A stretch of 64,000 nt of DNA. Source: Bacteriovorax stolpii. Its GTDB lineage: Bacteria > Bdellovibrionota > Bacteriovoracia > Bacteriovoracales > Bacteriovoracaceae. Both the position numbers and the translations under genes were made by a program. The DNA is taken from the NCBI GenBank assembly GCA_945883845.1, contig CAMCYI010000001.1:62001-126000 (forward strand), written 5' to 3'. Below are positions 1-8,374 of the stretch, piece by piece. Each line of letters begins with the position of its first letter. Within the stretch, counting starts at the first letter, position 1. The notes below the pieces were generated by a model. It ran no database searches. It was given only the letters and a program-made list of their open reading frames with translations, and had not been told where the DNA came from.

Positions 1-39
1 CTTCGCCTTTGCGGCCCATTTATTGAAGGTTTGTTCTTC

Positions 40-513
40 ATGAATTCGAACTTTATCAAAATCCCGGAAACTTACCGCAAAAAAACCATTGATTATCTGA
101 AAGCAAGACATCAGCTCCCACCTGCACCCAAACTGATGGAGGAACATGATTTTGTCATTACTCCCCATCTCATCAGTGGTCAGTTTATTGTGTATTCGTT
201 TTTAAATTTCTCGCCCTACTCGCAATTAATTTTTAAATTCCCTTCTCACAAGAAGAAACTCCATCAGTTCCTCGGTGGACAGGTGGGAAGATTTGAAAAT
301 CAACAGAAAGGAAAAAAGAAGATTTTCATTCAGAATGACATCAGGGATATTTTTCTGAGTCTTTTTAAAAACGCGCTTGTCTCAGACCCTACGCTTTATC
401 TCACTCTAAGGATCGCCGACATAAAAGACGAGAAGAAAGTCTATCTCGATCAGATTGAACACCTCGCTCTGAAAGAAACAGATCGATATAAATTCCCGAC
501 CAAACATTTATAA
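40..513 (+). CDS. Hypothetical protein
   Basis: I do not recognise this protein of about 157 residues. It is basic, has no signal peptide or obvious membrane segment, and looks cytoplasmic. A TTG nine bases upstream could also start the frame, but a GAAGG sequence at 25-29 sits about ten bases before the ATG at 40, so the ATG is preferred. It ends two bases before the convergent histidine-kinase gene, with no visible terminator between them. No catalytic motif is evident. Confidence 0.6.
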   Translation: MNSNFIKIPETYRKKTIDYLKARHQLPPAPKLMEEHDFVITPHLISGQFIVYSFLNFSPYSQLIFKFPSHKKKLHQFLGGQVGRFENQQKGKKKIFIQNDIRDIFLSLFKNALVSDPTLYLTLRIADIKDEKKVYLDQIEHLALKETDRYKFPTKHL

Positions 514-515
514 AA

Positions 516-2213
516 TTAATTTCTCGGCGGATTGTAGATGAATCTCAGAGAATAATCCGAAACCTGGAGCACGAAGTGCTCTATGTTCAGGAGATTCTGA
601 ATCAACTTTGAAAGCGAAAGTGTAGAGATGTTAAGTTCCTGCAACTGGATTTGAATTTCCTGAGACGATTCAATGATCTCACCCTTGATGACTTTCTCAA
701 TCTGATTCGATCGCGCCACCAGTAATTGATGCGAGTACAAAGTCATGAGTTCACCCATGATAAGGTAGAAAGTCATGGTAAGGAGACTCAGGTTAACCTG
801 GGCACGAAACTCAGAGTGTTTTGTATAATCAAATGAAAAACGAATTCCACTCTCCACAGTTCTAAACCTCAAAAGGTTCTGCGCCTGCTGGTAACAAACG
901 TCTACCGCACTAACCCGCTGATCAATTGTCTGAATGTTACCGGGATTAGCTCTTGAGAAACCGAGGAACGTTTCAATTAGCTGTTTGCAGCGATAAGATC
1001 CGTTCTTCATCTCTGCCAGGATATGGGCGGCTTCTTCACCATGAGTTTCATCAAGCATCAGCAAAGTGAGAGCGGCCTGAATACCAGCAATGGGATTATT
1101 CAGTTCGTGAGCGATACTCGAAGAGATTATCCCAAGTTCCTGACCGGAAGGTGTGATATTACCATCCCCTTTCAGAAAGAAACTTTCAGTGAAGAATACA
1201 AAAAGAATTTTCTTTTCATCCATATGAAAGACTTCACGGCGAAAAATATTATAAGGGATATCACCTATCATGACTTTTTCACGGAGCTTCAGGACTAGAC
1301 ACGCTTCAGGTGTAAAGTTGAGTTTAGCAAACAAAGTATTATGCTGATACACTTCGCCTTCCTGAGACAGGAGTGCCACGGGAAATGGAATCGCATCAAG
1401 TACGCCTTCCCAGAGTTTTTCGTCTGAAAATGGATCAATGACCTGGCGCTGACTCGAAAAAAAGCTCACGAGAGTTGAATAAAAGAAAAATCGTTTAATG
1501 AACCTGTAGTCGTCCTGATCTTCCCAGTTGAAGTCGAGAAGAACAAATTCTCCGGCGTATCGCGGAAGAGGTAGAAGTGTCTTTGTACCGTTCGTTTTCC
1601 AGAGGGCTTCACGGGTATAAAGCTGTACCTTGGCCTTCTCTATCTGAGTCTTCGCAAATTGTTTCAGGTTTTTTTCAATTTTTGAGAGATCGTCCGCATG
1701 GATGAGTTCTTTTTCGAGTCGAACAAGGTCCTGCGTATAGGTAAGAAGAAGTTCCGCAGAGAATCTCTCAGATCCTTTCTCCTGAATAATCGCACGTGCA
1801 CGGCTCTCGCATTTCTTTAAATTTTTATGAGCGATCTGGAGAAGACTGTCTTCGCGAAGCTGGAGGTATTGCTCAACCGGAGCTGAAATGAAGCGCTCGA
1901 TCTGTTTTACATCAAAGCTGTCGTCGAGAACAAGATCAACTTCAGAACTCTCCACACTCTGACCGAAACTAAAAAGTCCCTGATTCTTATCCAGAACACA
2001 GACTTTAAGCTCGGGGCCTTTGCGAAGAAGATGAAGCGAGGATTCGGAAACAAAATCAATGACGATCCGTTCTTCAATAGACTCCACTGACTGACTCAAC
2101 TCGATTACCTGTGCATCCTTGAAAGACGTGAGACTCGCTTCAAGCTGCCTGCGCACTTCAAGACCGAGAAGAGGATCAATCCTGAATGTGAGAAAACCAG
2201 CTTCAGTCGTCAT
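516..2213 (-). CDS. Histidine-kinase-like protein with degenerate ATPase domain
   Basis: A 565-residue cytoplasmic protein. The N-terminal 260 residues are unassigned, a PAS-like segment lies near 270-340, and a clear HisKA H-box (IAHELNNPIAG) puts the phospho-acceptor His near residue 369. The region after it should be HATPase_c, but the N-box Asn is not recognisable and no DxGxG or GxGLG glycine box appears before the end. It may act as a phosphotransfer or dimerising pseudokinase and need a partner for ATP. It is the last gene of the ftsE-to-M23 run, three bases after the M23 gene, which suggests an envelope or division role. No response regulator is adjacent. Confidence 0.75.
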   Translation of the reverse strand: MTTEAGFLTFRIDPLLGLEVRRQLEASLTSFKDAQVIELSQSVESIEERIVIDFVSESSLHLLRKGPELKVCVLDKNQGLFSFGQSVESSEVDLVLDDSFDVKQIERFISAPVEQYLQLREDSLLQIAHKNLKKCESRARAIIQEKGSERFSAELLLTYTQDLVRLEKELIHADDLSKIEKNLKQFAKTQIEKAKVQLYTREALWKTNGTKTLLPLPRYAGEFVLLDFNWEDQDDYRFIKRFFFYSTLVSFFSSQRQVIDPFSDEKLWEGVLDAIPFPVALLSQEGEVYQHNTLFAKLNFTPEACLVLKLREKVMIGDIPYNIFRREVFHMDEKKILFVFFTESFFLKGDGNITPSGQELGIISSSIAHELNNPIAGIQAALTLLMLDETHGEEAAHILAEMKNGSYRCKQLIETFLGFSRANPGNIQTIDQRVSAVDVCYQQAQNLLRFRTVESGIRFSFDYTKHSEFRAQVNLSLLTMTFYLIMGELMTLYSHQLLVARSNQIEKVIKGEIIESSQEIQIQLQELNISTLSLSKLIQNLLNIEHFVLQVSDYSLRFIYNPPRN

Positions 2214-2216
2214 ATG

Positions 2217-3056
2217 TTATTTTTGAAAGTACTTTTGAGTTTCGTCGATGAGTGACATTCCATCGATGTACTGGCCGTGAACCTTAACACCCCAGTGAAG
2301 GTGAGGTCCAGAAGTCCGTCCTGTATTTCCGGAAAGTCCGATAATCTCACTTCGCTTGACCTTAGAGCCAGCTGTTACGAGAGTTTTATCCAGGTGTCCG
2401 TATACAGTGAAGATATCCATACCGTGGTCGAGTATAACCGTCCAGCCGGTATAAAATAAGTCACCTGCGAACATGACAATACCCGCATTCGTTGCAGGAA
2501 CTTTCTGGCCAATCGCCGCACGGTAATCGATGCCGAGATGCTGGCCTTTTTTCTGATTGTTATAAACGCGCTTGGTTCCATAAACACTCGTGATAGCAGA
2601 GTTCATCGGTTGAACGAAGGGAGCTTCAAACTGGAATTCAGTCTGAGAGGATGCATAAATGCGGTCGAGAACTTTTTGTTCTTTCCACACACGCTCCTCG
2701 TCTTTAGCTGCAAGCTTGATCGTTTTTGGATTTACCTTCAGAACTTCTGCTTTGTAGTCTCTAGGCTTCACTTCAAAACTAATCTGGTGAGCGAGTTTTC
2801 CGTTTAGCTCGAGTTTACATACGAATGGATGAAGCTCAGAGAAATAACTCTCGATCACGATGGCACTACCCATTCCATTTTTAAATGACCACTTCAGAAC
2901 TTCACCTTTGCAGCTAAATACTGAGCTTTTGTCAGGTGCCGGGAAAGTTATTACGCGAACTTCTCCGGGATGAATATTAGCGGGTTCATTTTTTATGTCT
3001 GAGGTCGCAAATGCTGTTTGTGAAATCAGGATCAATAGCAAAGAAAGTGCTTTCAT
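2217..3056 (-). CDS. Secreted M23 family peptidase (LytM-type), intact site
   Basis: Murein endopeptidase family protein of 279 residues. The start is set at the ATG at 3056, which opens a signal peptide (MKALSLLLILISQTAFA) and lies one base after the xseA stop; a longer frame would overlap xseA. The C-terminal M23 domain keeps the zinc and catalytic residues: H173 and D177 (HLGID), H221 (YGHLD), and H252 and H254 (GPHLHW). It should therefore cleave peptidoglycan cross-links in the periplasm. The N-terminal half is a beta-rich region typical of the family. It sits in the ftsEX-envC-ctpA run, consistent with wall remodelling during division. Confidence 0.88.
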   Translation of the reverse strand: MKALSLLLILISQTAFATSDIKNEPANIHPGEVRVITFPAPDKSSVFSCKGEVLKWSFKNGMGSAIVIESYFSELHPFVCKLELNGKLAHQISFEVKPRDYKAEVLKVNPKTIKLAAKDEERVWKEQKVLDRIYASSQTEFQFEAPFVQPMNSAITSVYGTKRVYNNQKKGQHLGIDYRAAIGQKVPATNAGIVMFAGDLFYTGWTVILDHGMDIFTVYGHLDKTLVTAGSKVKRSEIIGLSGNTGRTSGPHLHWGVKVHGQYIDGMSLIDETQKYFQK

Positions 3057-3057
3057 A

Positions 3058-4326
3058 CTAACTCCGTGTTCCCTTACCAGTGCCATCTTTAAAGAAGATA
3101 GTGAACTTCTGGTCAGGAGATATTCGTTCAAAAGAAGCGTGATCTGAGACCACTGCTCCGGATTCTGTTTTGAGATAAGTAAATCCACGGGCGAGAACAT
3201 TCTGTGGATTCAGGGCACGAAGGACATGATCCATGCGACCTACTCTCTCTGAGAGTCGAGAAGATTTCAACGTCATGACATGTTGAAGTTTCATCACCTG
3301 TTCATCCAGTCGTTGGGAAGATTCATGAAAGCCGAGCAACTCGTGGGCGCGGTCAGTAAGACGAACATGGTTAAGTCTTTTCTGAGCGTTCTGAAGTTTT
3401 TCCCAGATATGGGCCATCATCTGTCGGGGATGAAATCGCTGGCCCATGATTTGAACACGCTGGTTAAGCTTGAACAGGTCCGAGCGTAAATGACTTGTAC
3501 AATATTGAAGGCGCGCGTTCAGTTCAGTCTGTGGTTGAGAAAGTTTTTCTGCAGCTGCTGTCGGAGTTTCCGCACGGAAGTCGGCGACATAATCGCTGAG
3601 AGTAAAATCCACCTGGTGTCCGACAGCACTGATAACAGGAATCGCACAGGCATCAATGGAACGTACGAGAGCTTCGTCATTAAAAGACCACAGGTCTTCA
3701 AGGCTTCCGCCTCCTCGAGTGAGGACAATCACTTCGACGTCAGGAATTTCTTGCGCCTTCTTGATGGCGGCCACAAGTGACCGGGCCGAATCCTGTCCCT
3801 GAACAACGGCCGGAATAATTAAAATGTCAGTCCAGAGACTTCTGCGTTTCATCACATTCAGAAAGTCCTGAAGAGCAGCACCATGAGGTGCCGTGATAAC
3901 AGCGATGCGTTTTGGAAAAGGAGGCACAGTCTTTTTCTTATCCAGATCGAAGAGACCCTCCTGAGATAGACGTGCCTTGAGACGTTCGAACTGAAGCTTG
4001 AGCTGACCTTCGCCGGCAGGAAGAATGCGTTTAGCGAGAATCTGAAATGAGCCTCGTTTCTGATAAACGCTGAGCGGTCCCGCGACAACAATCTTGTCAC
4101 CGTCTTTAAGATTTCTTATCAATGGATTTCTAAGAGCGTCGCCTTTGAAAAGAGCGCATGAAATTGAAGCATCTGAATCAGAAAGTGTAAAATACCAATG
4201 ACCAGCACTTGAGGGAGAAAGGTTTGTGACTTCTCCCTGAACCATCACTTCGTGGAACTGTTCTTCGAGGGTTTCTTTGATGGAGTTGACCAGCTCTGAA
4301 ACACTGGCCGCATCAAACCCCAGCAT
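3058..4326 (-). CDS. xseA: Exodeoxyribonuclease VII large subunit
   Basis: Large subunit of exonuclease VII, which degrades single-stranded DNA to oligonucleotides. The 422 residues have the family layout: an N-terminal OB-fold of about 100 residues (VQGEVTNLSP, SAGHWYFTL), the catalytic core with AVITAPHGAALQDF and LTRGGGSLEDLWSFNDE, and a coiled C-terminal part. The start overlaps the ctpA stop by one base. The small subunit gene xseB is not adjacent and is not found in the window. Confidence 0.95.
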   Translation of the reverse strand: MLGFDAASVSELVNSIKETLEEQFHEVMVQGEVTNLSPSSAGHWYFTLSDSDASISCALFKGDALRNPLIRNLKDGDKIVVAGPLSVYQKRGSFQILAKRILPAGEGQLKLQFERLKARLSQEGLFDLDKKKTVPPFPKRIAVITAPHGAALQDFLNVMKRRSLWTDILIIPAVVQGQDSARSLVAAIKKAQEIPDVEVIVLTRGGGSLEDLWSFNDEALVRSIDACAIPVISAVGHQVDFTLSDYVADFRAETPTAAAEKLSQPQTELNARLQYCTSHLRSDLFKLNQRVQIMGQRFHPRQMMAHIWEKLQNAQKRLNHVRLTDRAHELLGFHESSQRLDEQVMKLQHVMTLKSSRLSERVGRMDHVLRALNPQNVLARGFTYLKTESGAVVSDHASFERISPDQKFTIFFKDGTGKGTRS

Positions 4327-5741
4327 TATTTTTTCTTATCATCTGTAGCCGGTGGATGCTGGAGATATTTGATGGCCTGAAGAACCTGATAATCGTCATT
4401 AGGTGAGTATGTCTTAAAGATATCCTCTTCTTCTTTTTTCTTTTCTTTATCCTCAGTGGCCTTGGTAACTTTTTTAGCTTCCATTTCCTTGATGCGTTTT
4501 GAACGGTCTGCGCGCTCACCGGCTTCGCGTTCTTTTTTCTCATCGTCAGTTTCGATGGTAGCGGTAAGGTGATTTTTCAGATCTTTTTCACGGATGTAGC
4601 GGTCATCATGATCATCATTTTTCGAAGCTGCCGCGGCTTGGCTTTCAGCAATCTCGACATCCGGTTTAATCCCTACGGCCTGTATTTTTCTGCTAAGCGG
4701 AGTCATGTATTGAGCAATCGTGAGTTTCACTCCTGTTTGCTTATCAAGCTGAGCGACAGTCTGAACGGAGCCTTTTCCGAATGACTGAGACCCCATGATG
4801 GTCGCACGTTTATAGTCCTGAAGTGCACCGGCCACGATTTCCGAAGCCGATGCGGAAGCACCGTTAACGAGAACGACGAGCGGAGTAGTGAGATCTTTGA
4901 AACCAGATTTTTTCACATAACGAATGTCTTTATTCTGAGTATCACGAGATTCAGTCGTTACAACAATCCCCTCTTTCAGGAAGATAGAGGAAATATCAAC
5001 GGCCTGATCAAGAAGGCCACCCGGGTTAGAGCGAAGATCGAGGATAATGCCGGCCAGCCCGCCTTTCTTTTCAGATTTCTTTTTCATTTCTTCGAGCGCA
5101 TGCGTAATCGATTCGTAAGAATGTTTCTGGAACTGAGTCAGACGTACAAAAGCATAACGCTCGCTCATGAGTTCATGCTTAACAGGTTTCACTTTGATAA
5201 TTTCACGAACGAGAGTGAAGTGCTTGATGCCGGAGAAGTTTTCACGGATGACTCCAAGGACGATTTTCTCGCCAACTTTTCCGCGCATTTTTTCGATCGC
5301 CTGTTCGAGGGTCATCCCGACGATAGGCTCATTGTTTATTTCAACCAGCTTGTCCTTGGGCTTGATGCCGGCGCGGAAGGCTGGAGTATCATCGATCGGA
5401 GTGATGATATAGATCACACCTTCTTTCTGAGTCACTTCAAGACCGAGACCACCGAACTCACCCTGAGTATCGTTTTGCATTTTCTCAAAGAAGTCTTTGT
5501 TCAAAAAAGCTGAATGAGGATCGAGAGTCTCCATCATTCCCTTAAGTGCACCTTCAATGAGCTTTTCAGTATTCACCGGCCGATAGTATTGGGTCTCAAT
5601 GAGATGAAGAACCTTGTTAAAAAGTTCGAGCTGCTCAAAGCGAGATTTGTTTTCAGAAATTTTTGGAGCGGGTTTTGTTTCTTTAGAGAATGACTGAAAA
5701 GAAAGAGTGAGGATGAGGCCGCAGATGAGAGGCTTGAACAT
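4326..5741 (-). CDS. ctpA: C-terminal processing peptidase (S41, PDZ)
   Basis: Periplasmic serine protease of the CtpA/Prc family, 471 residues. It has an N-terminal signal peptide (IliCG-type hydrophobic stretch ending near SFS), a PDZ domain around 95-170 (GGLGLEV, DTPAFRAGIKPKD), and the S41 core with the nucleophile Ser in GASASASEI and the general-base Lys in SFGKGSVQ. The last 80 residues are highly charged and probably disordered. A good Shine-Dalgarno (AGGAG) precedes the ATG. CtpA enzymes often act on wall hydrolases or their regulators, and ctpA next to envC is a common arrangement. Confidence 0.93.
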   Translation of the reverse strand: MFKPLICGLILTLSFQSFSKETKPAPKISENKSRFEQLELFNKVLHLIETQYYRPVNTEKLIEGALKGMMETLDPHSAFLNKDFFEKMQNDTQGEFGGLGLEVTQKEGVIYIITPIDDTPAFRAGIKPKDKLVEINNEPIVGMTLEQAIEKMRGKVGEKIVLGVIRENFSGIKHFTLVREIIKVKPVKHELMSERYAFVRLTQFQKHSYESITHALEEMKKKSEKKGGLAGIILDLRSNPGGLLDQAVDISSIFLKEGIVVTTESRDTQNKDIRYVKKSGFKDLTTPLVVLVNGASASASEIVAGALQDYKRATIMGSQSFGKGSVQTVAQLDKQTGVKLTIAQYMTPLSRKIQAVGIKPDVEIAESQAAAASKNDDHDDRYIREKDLKNHLTATIETDDEKKEREAGERADRSKRIKEMEAKKVTKATEDKEKKKEEEDIFKTYSPNDDYQVLQAIKYLQHPPATDDKKK

Positions 5742-5767
5742 GAGAACTCCTAAGAGATTGAATCGTC

Positions 5768-6781
5768 TTAGATTTTACTCACTCCATTCGGATCTAACCA
5801 CAAAATAGTATTCTGTGCGGTGTTTTTCTTTCTGACTTCGAAGTAAAGATTCTGAGGTTCTTTCGACTCATTCTGCGTGTAGGCAAGGATATCTCCACCT
5901 GTAACAGTATCGTTCTTTTTCACTTTGATGTTCATCTTCCCAAGAAGTACTGTGCGCAGATCGTTACCATGATCGATGAGAAGAACCTGTCCGTAGCTTG
6001 CGAGATCACCCGCAAAAACAACGCGGCCACCACCCACTGCCTTGATAGGTTGAACAGACTGATACTTGAACGTCACACCTTTAGGGCTCGGAGTATATCC
6101 CATGAAATCATCCACTGGACGTCTAAAGAAGCGATCTGGTTTTGTAACGACAATAGGGGCCTGGCTGAAATCTTTTTTAATCTCAGCGAGACGAGTATGA
6201 AGTTTCTGCGACTGCACAGATTTCTCAATACTCTTCTTCGTCTGAACGCGTGCAAGGTAAACTTCCATCGCCGTTTTCTTACGCGCTTCAAGTTCGCGGA
6301 TCACAGAAAGAAATTCTTCTTCGTTCTGCTTCAGCGAAGCAATCTTCTCATCGAATTGAAGGATCTTACTCTCAAAAGAAGCAAGTTCAGTTTCTTTGTT
6401 TTTAAGCTTGGACTGCGCTTGCTTTAAGAGCTCAAGATGAACCCGTCGTTGCCATTCCTGAGTTGATTCATTTTCACTCTCAAGCAGATAGCTCTTCATG
6501 ATGCTTTGATTGTCGGCCTGCGCTTCTTTCACATCACTCTGAACTTGCTTCAGGTGCTCGCGATAAAGCTGGACGTCATTCTCAAACTGTTTGATCTGCT
6601 GAATGCTGGAGAGATAGAGGTTGTTCTTGGTACCTATTTCTTTCTCAAGTGTGGAAAGCTTTGCTCCGAGTTCCATCACCTGCGATCTCGTACGGGCGAG
6701 ATCATCTGATGTACGGGTTTTCACTGCGCCGAAAGCACTGAATGAAACGAGTGAGAGAATCAGGATGGTCTTTTTTCTCAT
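5768..6781 (-). CDS. envC: EnvC-like murein hydrolase activator, degenerate LytM domain
   Basis: Periplasmic coiled-coil protein of 337 residues with a C-terminal LytM (M23) fold. The start at 6781 forms an ATGA overlap with the ftsX stop and opens a signal peptide (MRKKTILILSLVSFSAFG). Residues about 20-210 are long coiled coil. In the LytM domain the zinc ligands are missing: the HxxxD segment is absent, YxHL is replaced by VLLGKM, and LHxE by LYFEV. That is expected of EnvC, which does not cut murein but activates amidases when FtsEX signals during division. No amidase gene is in the window. Confidence 0.9.
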   Translation of the reverse strand: MRKKTILILSLVSFSAFGAVKTRTSDDLARTRSQVMELGAKLSTLEKEIGTKNNLYLSSIQQIKQFENDVQLYREHLKQVQSDVKEAQADNQSIMKSYLLESENESTQEWQRRVHLELLKQAQSKLKNKETELASFESKILQFDEKIASLKQNEEEFLSVIRELEARKKTAMEVYLARVQTKKSIEKSVQSQKLHTRLAEIKKDFSQAPIVVTKPDRFFRRPVDDFMGYTPSPKGVTFKYQSVQPIKAVGGGRVVFAGDLASYGQVLLIDHGNDLRTVLLGKMNIKVKKNDTVTGGDILAYTQNESKEPQNLYFEVRKKNTAQNTILWLDPNGVSKI

Positions 6782-7575
6782 AGAGTGGGTTTCCATCTCC
6801 ATGCTTGCATTGAAAATGTCCAAAAAACTGAAAACACCATCAAAAGAATAACAACGTCAAAAAATTTAAGTGTTCCATGCCAGAGTCCAAGTGCGCTGAA
6901 AAGAATCACTACACTCGCTAGACCTGTCGCCAAAGCTTTGGCTGCAACCATCTTCTTGCGCTGAAAACGCTCAATGAGATACGAGCGAGAACGGAAAACA
7001 TCGTAGCAAAGCCAGTAACTCGTGACCCAGAGAAGAGCTAGAATACCGATCACGCCCCAATCCCCTGCACGTCCGAGGAAATTATAAAACGGATGAGTTT
7101 TCATCACACTTGTGAGTTCCGGATATTTGATTTCAGTAGCAGTCAGGTGCTCACCAGTTCCAAGCTTCATGGCCTGGCCTCTGATGAACTCGAGGCTTTC
7201 CGCTGAAAGCGATGGACTGAGCACAATGCGATAAGTTTTAAAGCTCAGGAGGTTTGCACTTAGAGAATAGTCAGACCCCAGAGTTCCGATAAGTTTCTGA
7301 AGTTTCGCTTTCCCCTGATTCGTACTTTCTGTTACGGCTACGACACCAGGAAGTTCATCCATCATCTTCGTGAGTTTATGAGCATCAACACTGCCGTCGA
7401 GAACAGTCACGAAATACGGGTTCACCATCTTTTCAGGCGAAATTTTTCCGAGCGTATGATTGATCCACGGTCTGTGAGTCAAGCCCATGGCAAGAAGACA
7501 TGAGAACAGAAAAAAGCACACGCCACGAATCGGAGACTCTCCGAGTGTCTTGTAAAATTCTTTCAGATAAAACAT
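6778..7575 (-). CDS. ftsX: Cell division permease-like protein FtsX
   Basis: Membrane partner of FtsE, 265 residues. It has the family's four membrane segments: one at 20-36, then a periplasmic domain of about 125 residues, then three near 172-193, 207-230 and 235-255. The periplasmic domain would bind EnvC. It overlaps ftsE by 13 bases upstream and envC by 4 downstream, so the three are translationally coupled. The sequence is divergent and the call rests on topology and context. Confidence 0.87.
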   Translation of the reverse strand: MFYLKEFYKTLGESPIRGVCFFLFSCLLAMGLTHRPWINHTLGKISPEKMVNPYFVTVLDGSVDAHKLTKMMDELPGVVAVTESTNQGKAKLQKLIGTLGSDYSLSANLLSFKTYRIVLSPSLSAESLEFIRGQAMKLGTGEHLTATEIKYPELTSVMKTHPFYNFLGRAGDWGVIGILALLWVTSYWLCYDVFRSRSYLIERFQRKKMVAAKALATGLASVVILFSALGLWHGTLKFFDVVILLMVFSVFWTFSMQAWRWKPTL

Positions 7576-8264
7576 GCGTGCCCCGAATAGACTAAGCGGC
7601 CCTGATCAAGATGCGCTATCTTGCCCGGAAACTGCTTGATGAGTTCTTTATTATGAGTGGCCCAGATCAGAGTCAGGCCTTTCTTGTGATTGAAGTGATT
7701 GAGAACTTCGAACAGGCGATAAGAATTTTCCTTATCTAGCGAACTTGTCGGCTCGTCAGCGAGAAGTGCTGTTGGACGACAGAGAAGAGCTCTGATCATC
7801 GCCACTTTCTGGCGAAGTCCGCCATTGCAGTCTTCAATTTTTTTACTCAGATGATCTGTAACCTGAAGAAGACGACAGAGATCTTCCATCTCACGATAGA
7901 AATCATTTTTTGAATCATAAACAGCGCCATCGTAGGCCATCCAGAGATTATCTTCGCAGGACTTCTTCTGAATCAGTCGAAGATCCTGAAATACAGTAGA
8001 GACAAAATGTTTACTGGAACGCTGATGAGGAAGAATTGCTTTCCCAGACGTTGGTTCCTGAAGGCCACCAAGAACATTCAAAAGTGTAGTCTTTCCGGCA
8101 CCACTAGGGCCGGTCAGGAACAAAATTTCACCGGGGTAAACAGTCAACTGTACGGATTTGAGAGCGCGTGTGCTGCCGAATTCCACCGAGAGATTATCCA
8201 GGTGAAATAAGTAGTTCTGCTGGTTTGTACTTCCTGTTTGAGGAAGCGTGCGACCGGTTAACAT
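7563..8264 (-). CDS. ftsE: Cell division ABC ATPase FtsE
   Basis: Cytoplasmic ATPase of the FtsEX complex, 233 residues. Walker A is GPSGAGKTT (52-60), the Q-loop is at VFQDLRL (91-97), Walker B is LLADE (167-171) and the H-loop His is near 204. The signature motif is unusual: CNGGLRQ (146-152) where LSGGEQQ is expected, so the signature serine is an asparagine. About 20 extra residues precede the usual FtsE start, and the true start could be internal. It opens the operon that continues through ftsX, envC and ctpA. Confidence 0.88.
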   Translation of the reverse strand: MLTGRTLPQTGSTNQQNYLFHLDNLSVEFGSTRALKSVQLTVYPGEILFLTGPSGAGKTTLLNVLGGLQEPTSGKAILPHQRSSKHFVSTVFQDLRLIQKKSCEDNLWMAYDGAVYDSKNDFYREMEDLCRLLQVTDHLSKKIEDCNGGLRQKVAMIRALLCRPTALLADEPTSSLDKENSYRLFEVLNHFNHKKGLTLIWATHNKELIKQFPGKIAHLDQGRLVYSGHACFI

Positions 8265-8374
8265 CCGTGAAACCTGCCTAAATTGCGAATTCCCTCATGG
8301 AACTCATATAACGTTATGCAAACATTGTACCGGTGGTTCGACGATAAAGTAAATAAAACGATATCCGACAAAAA

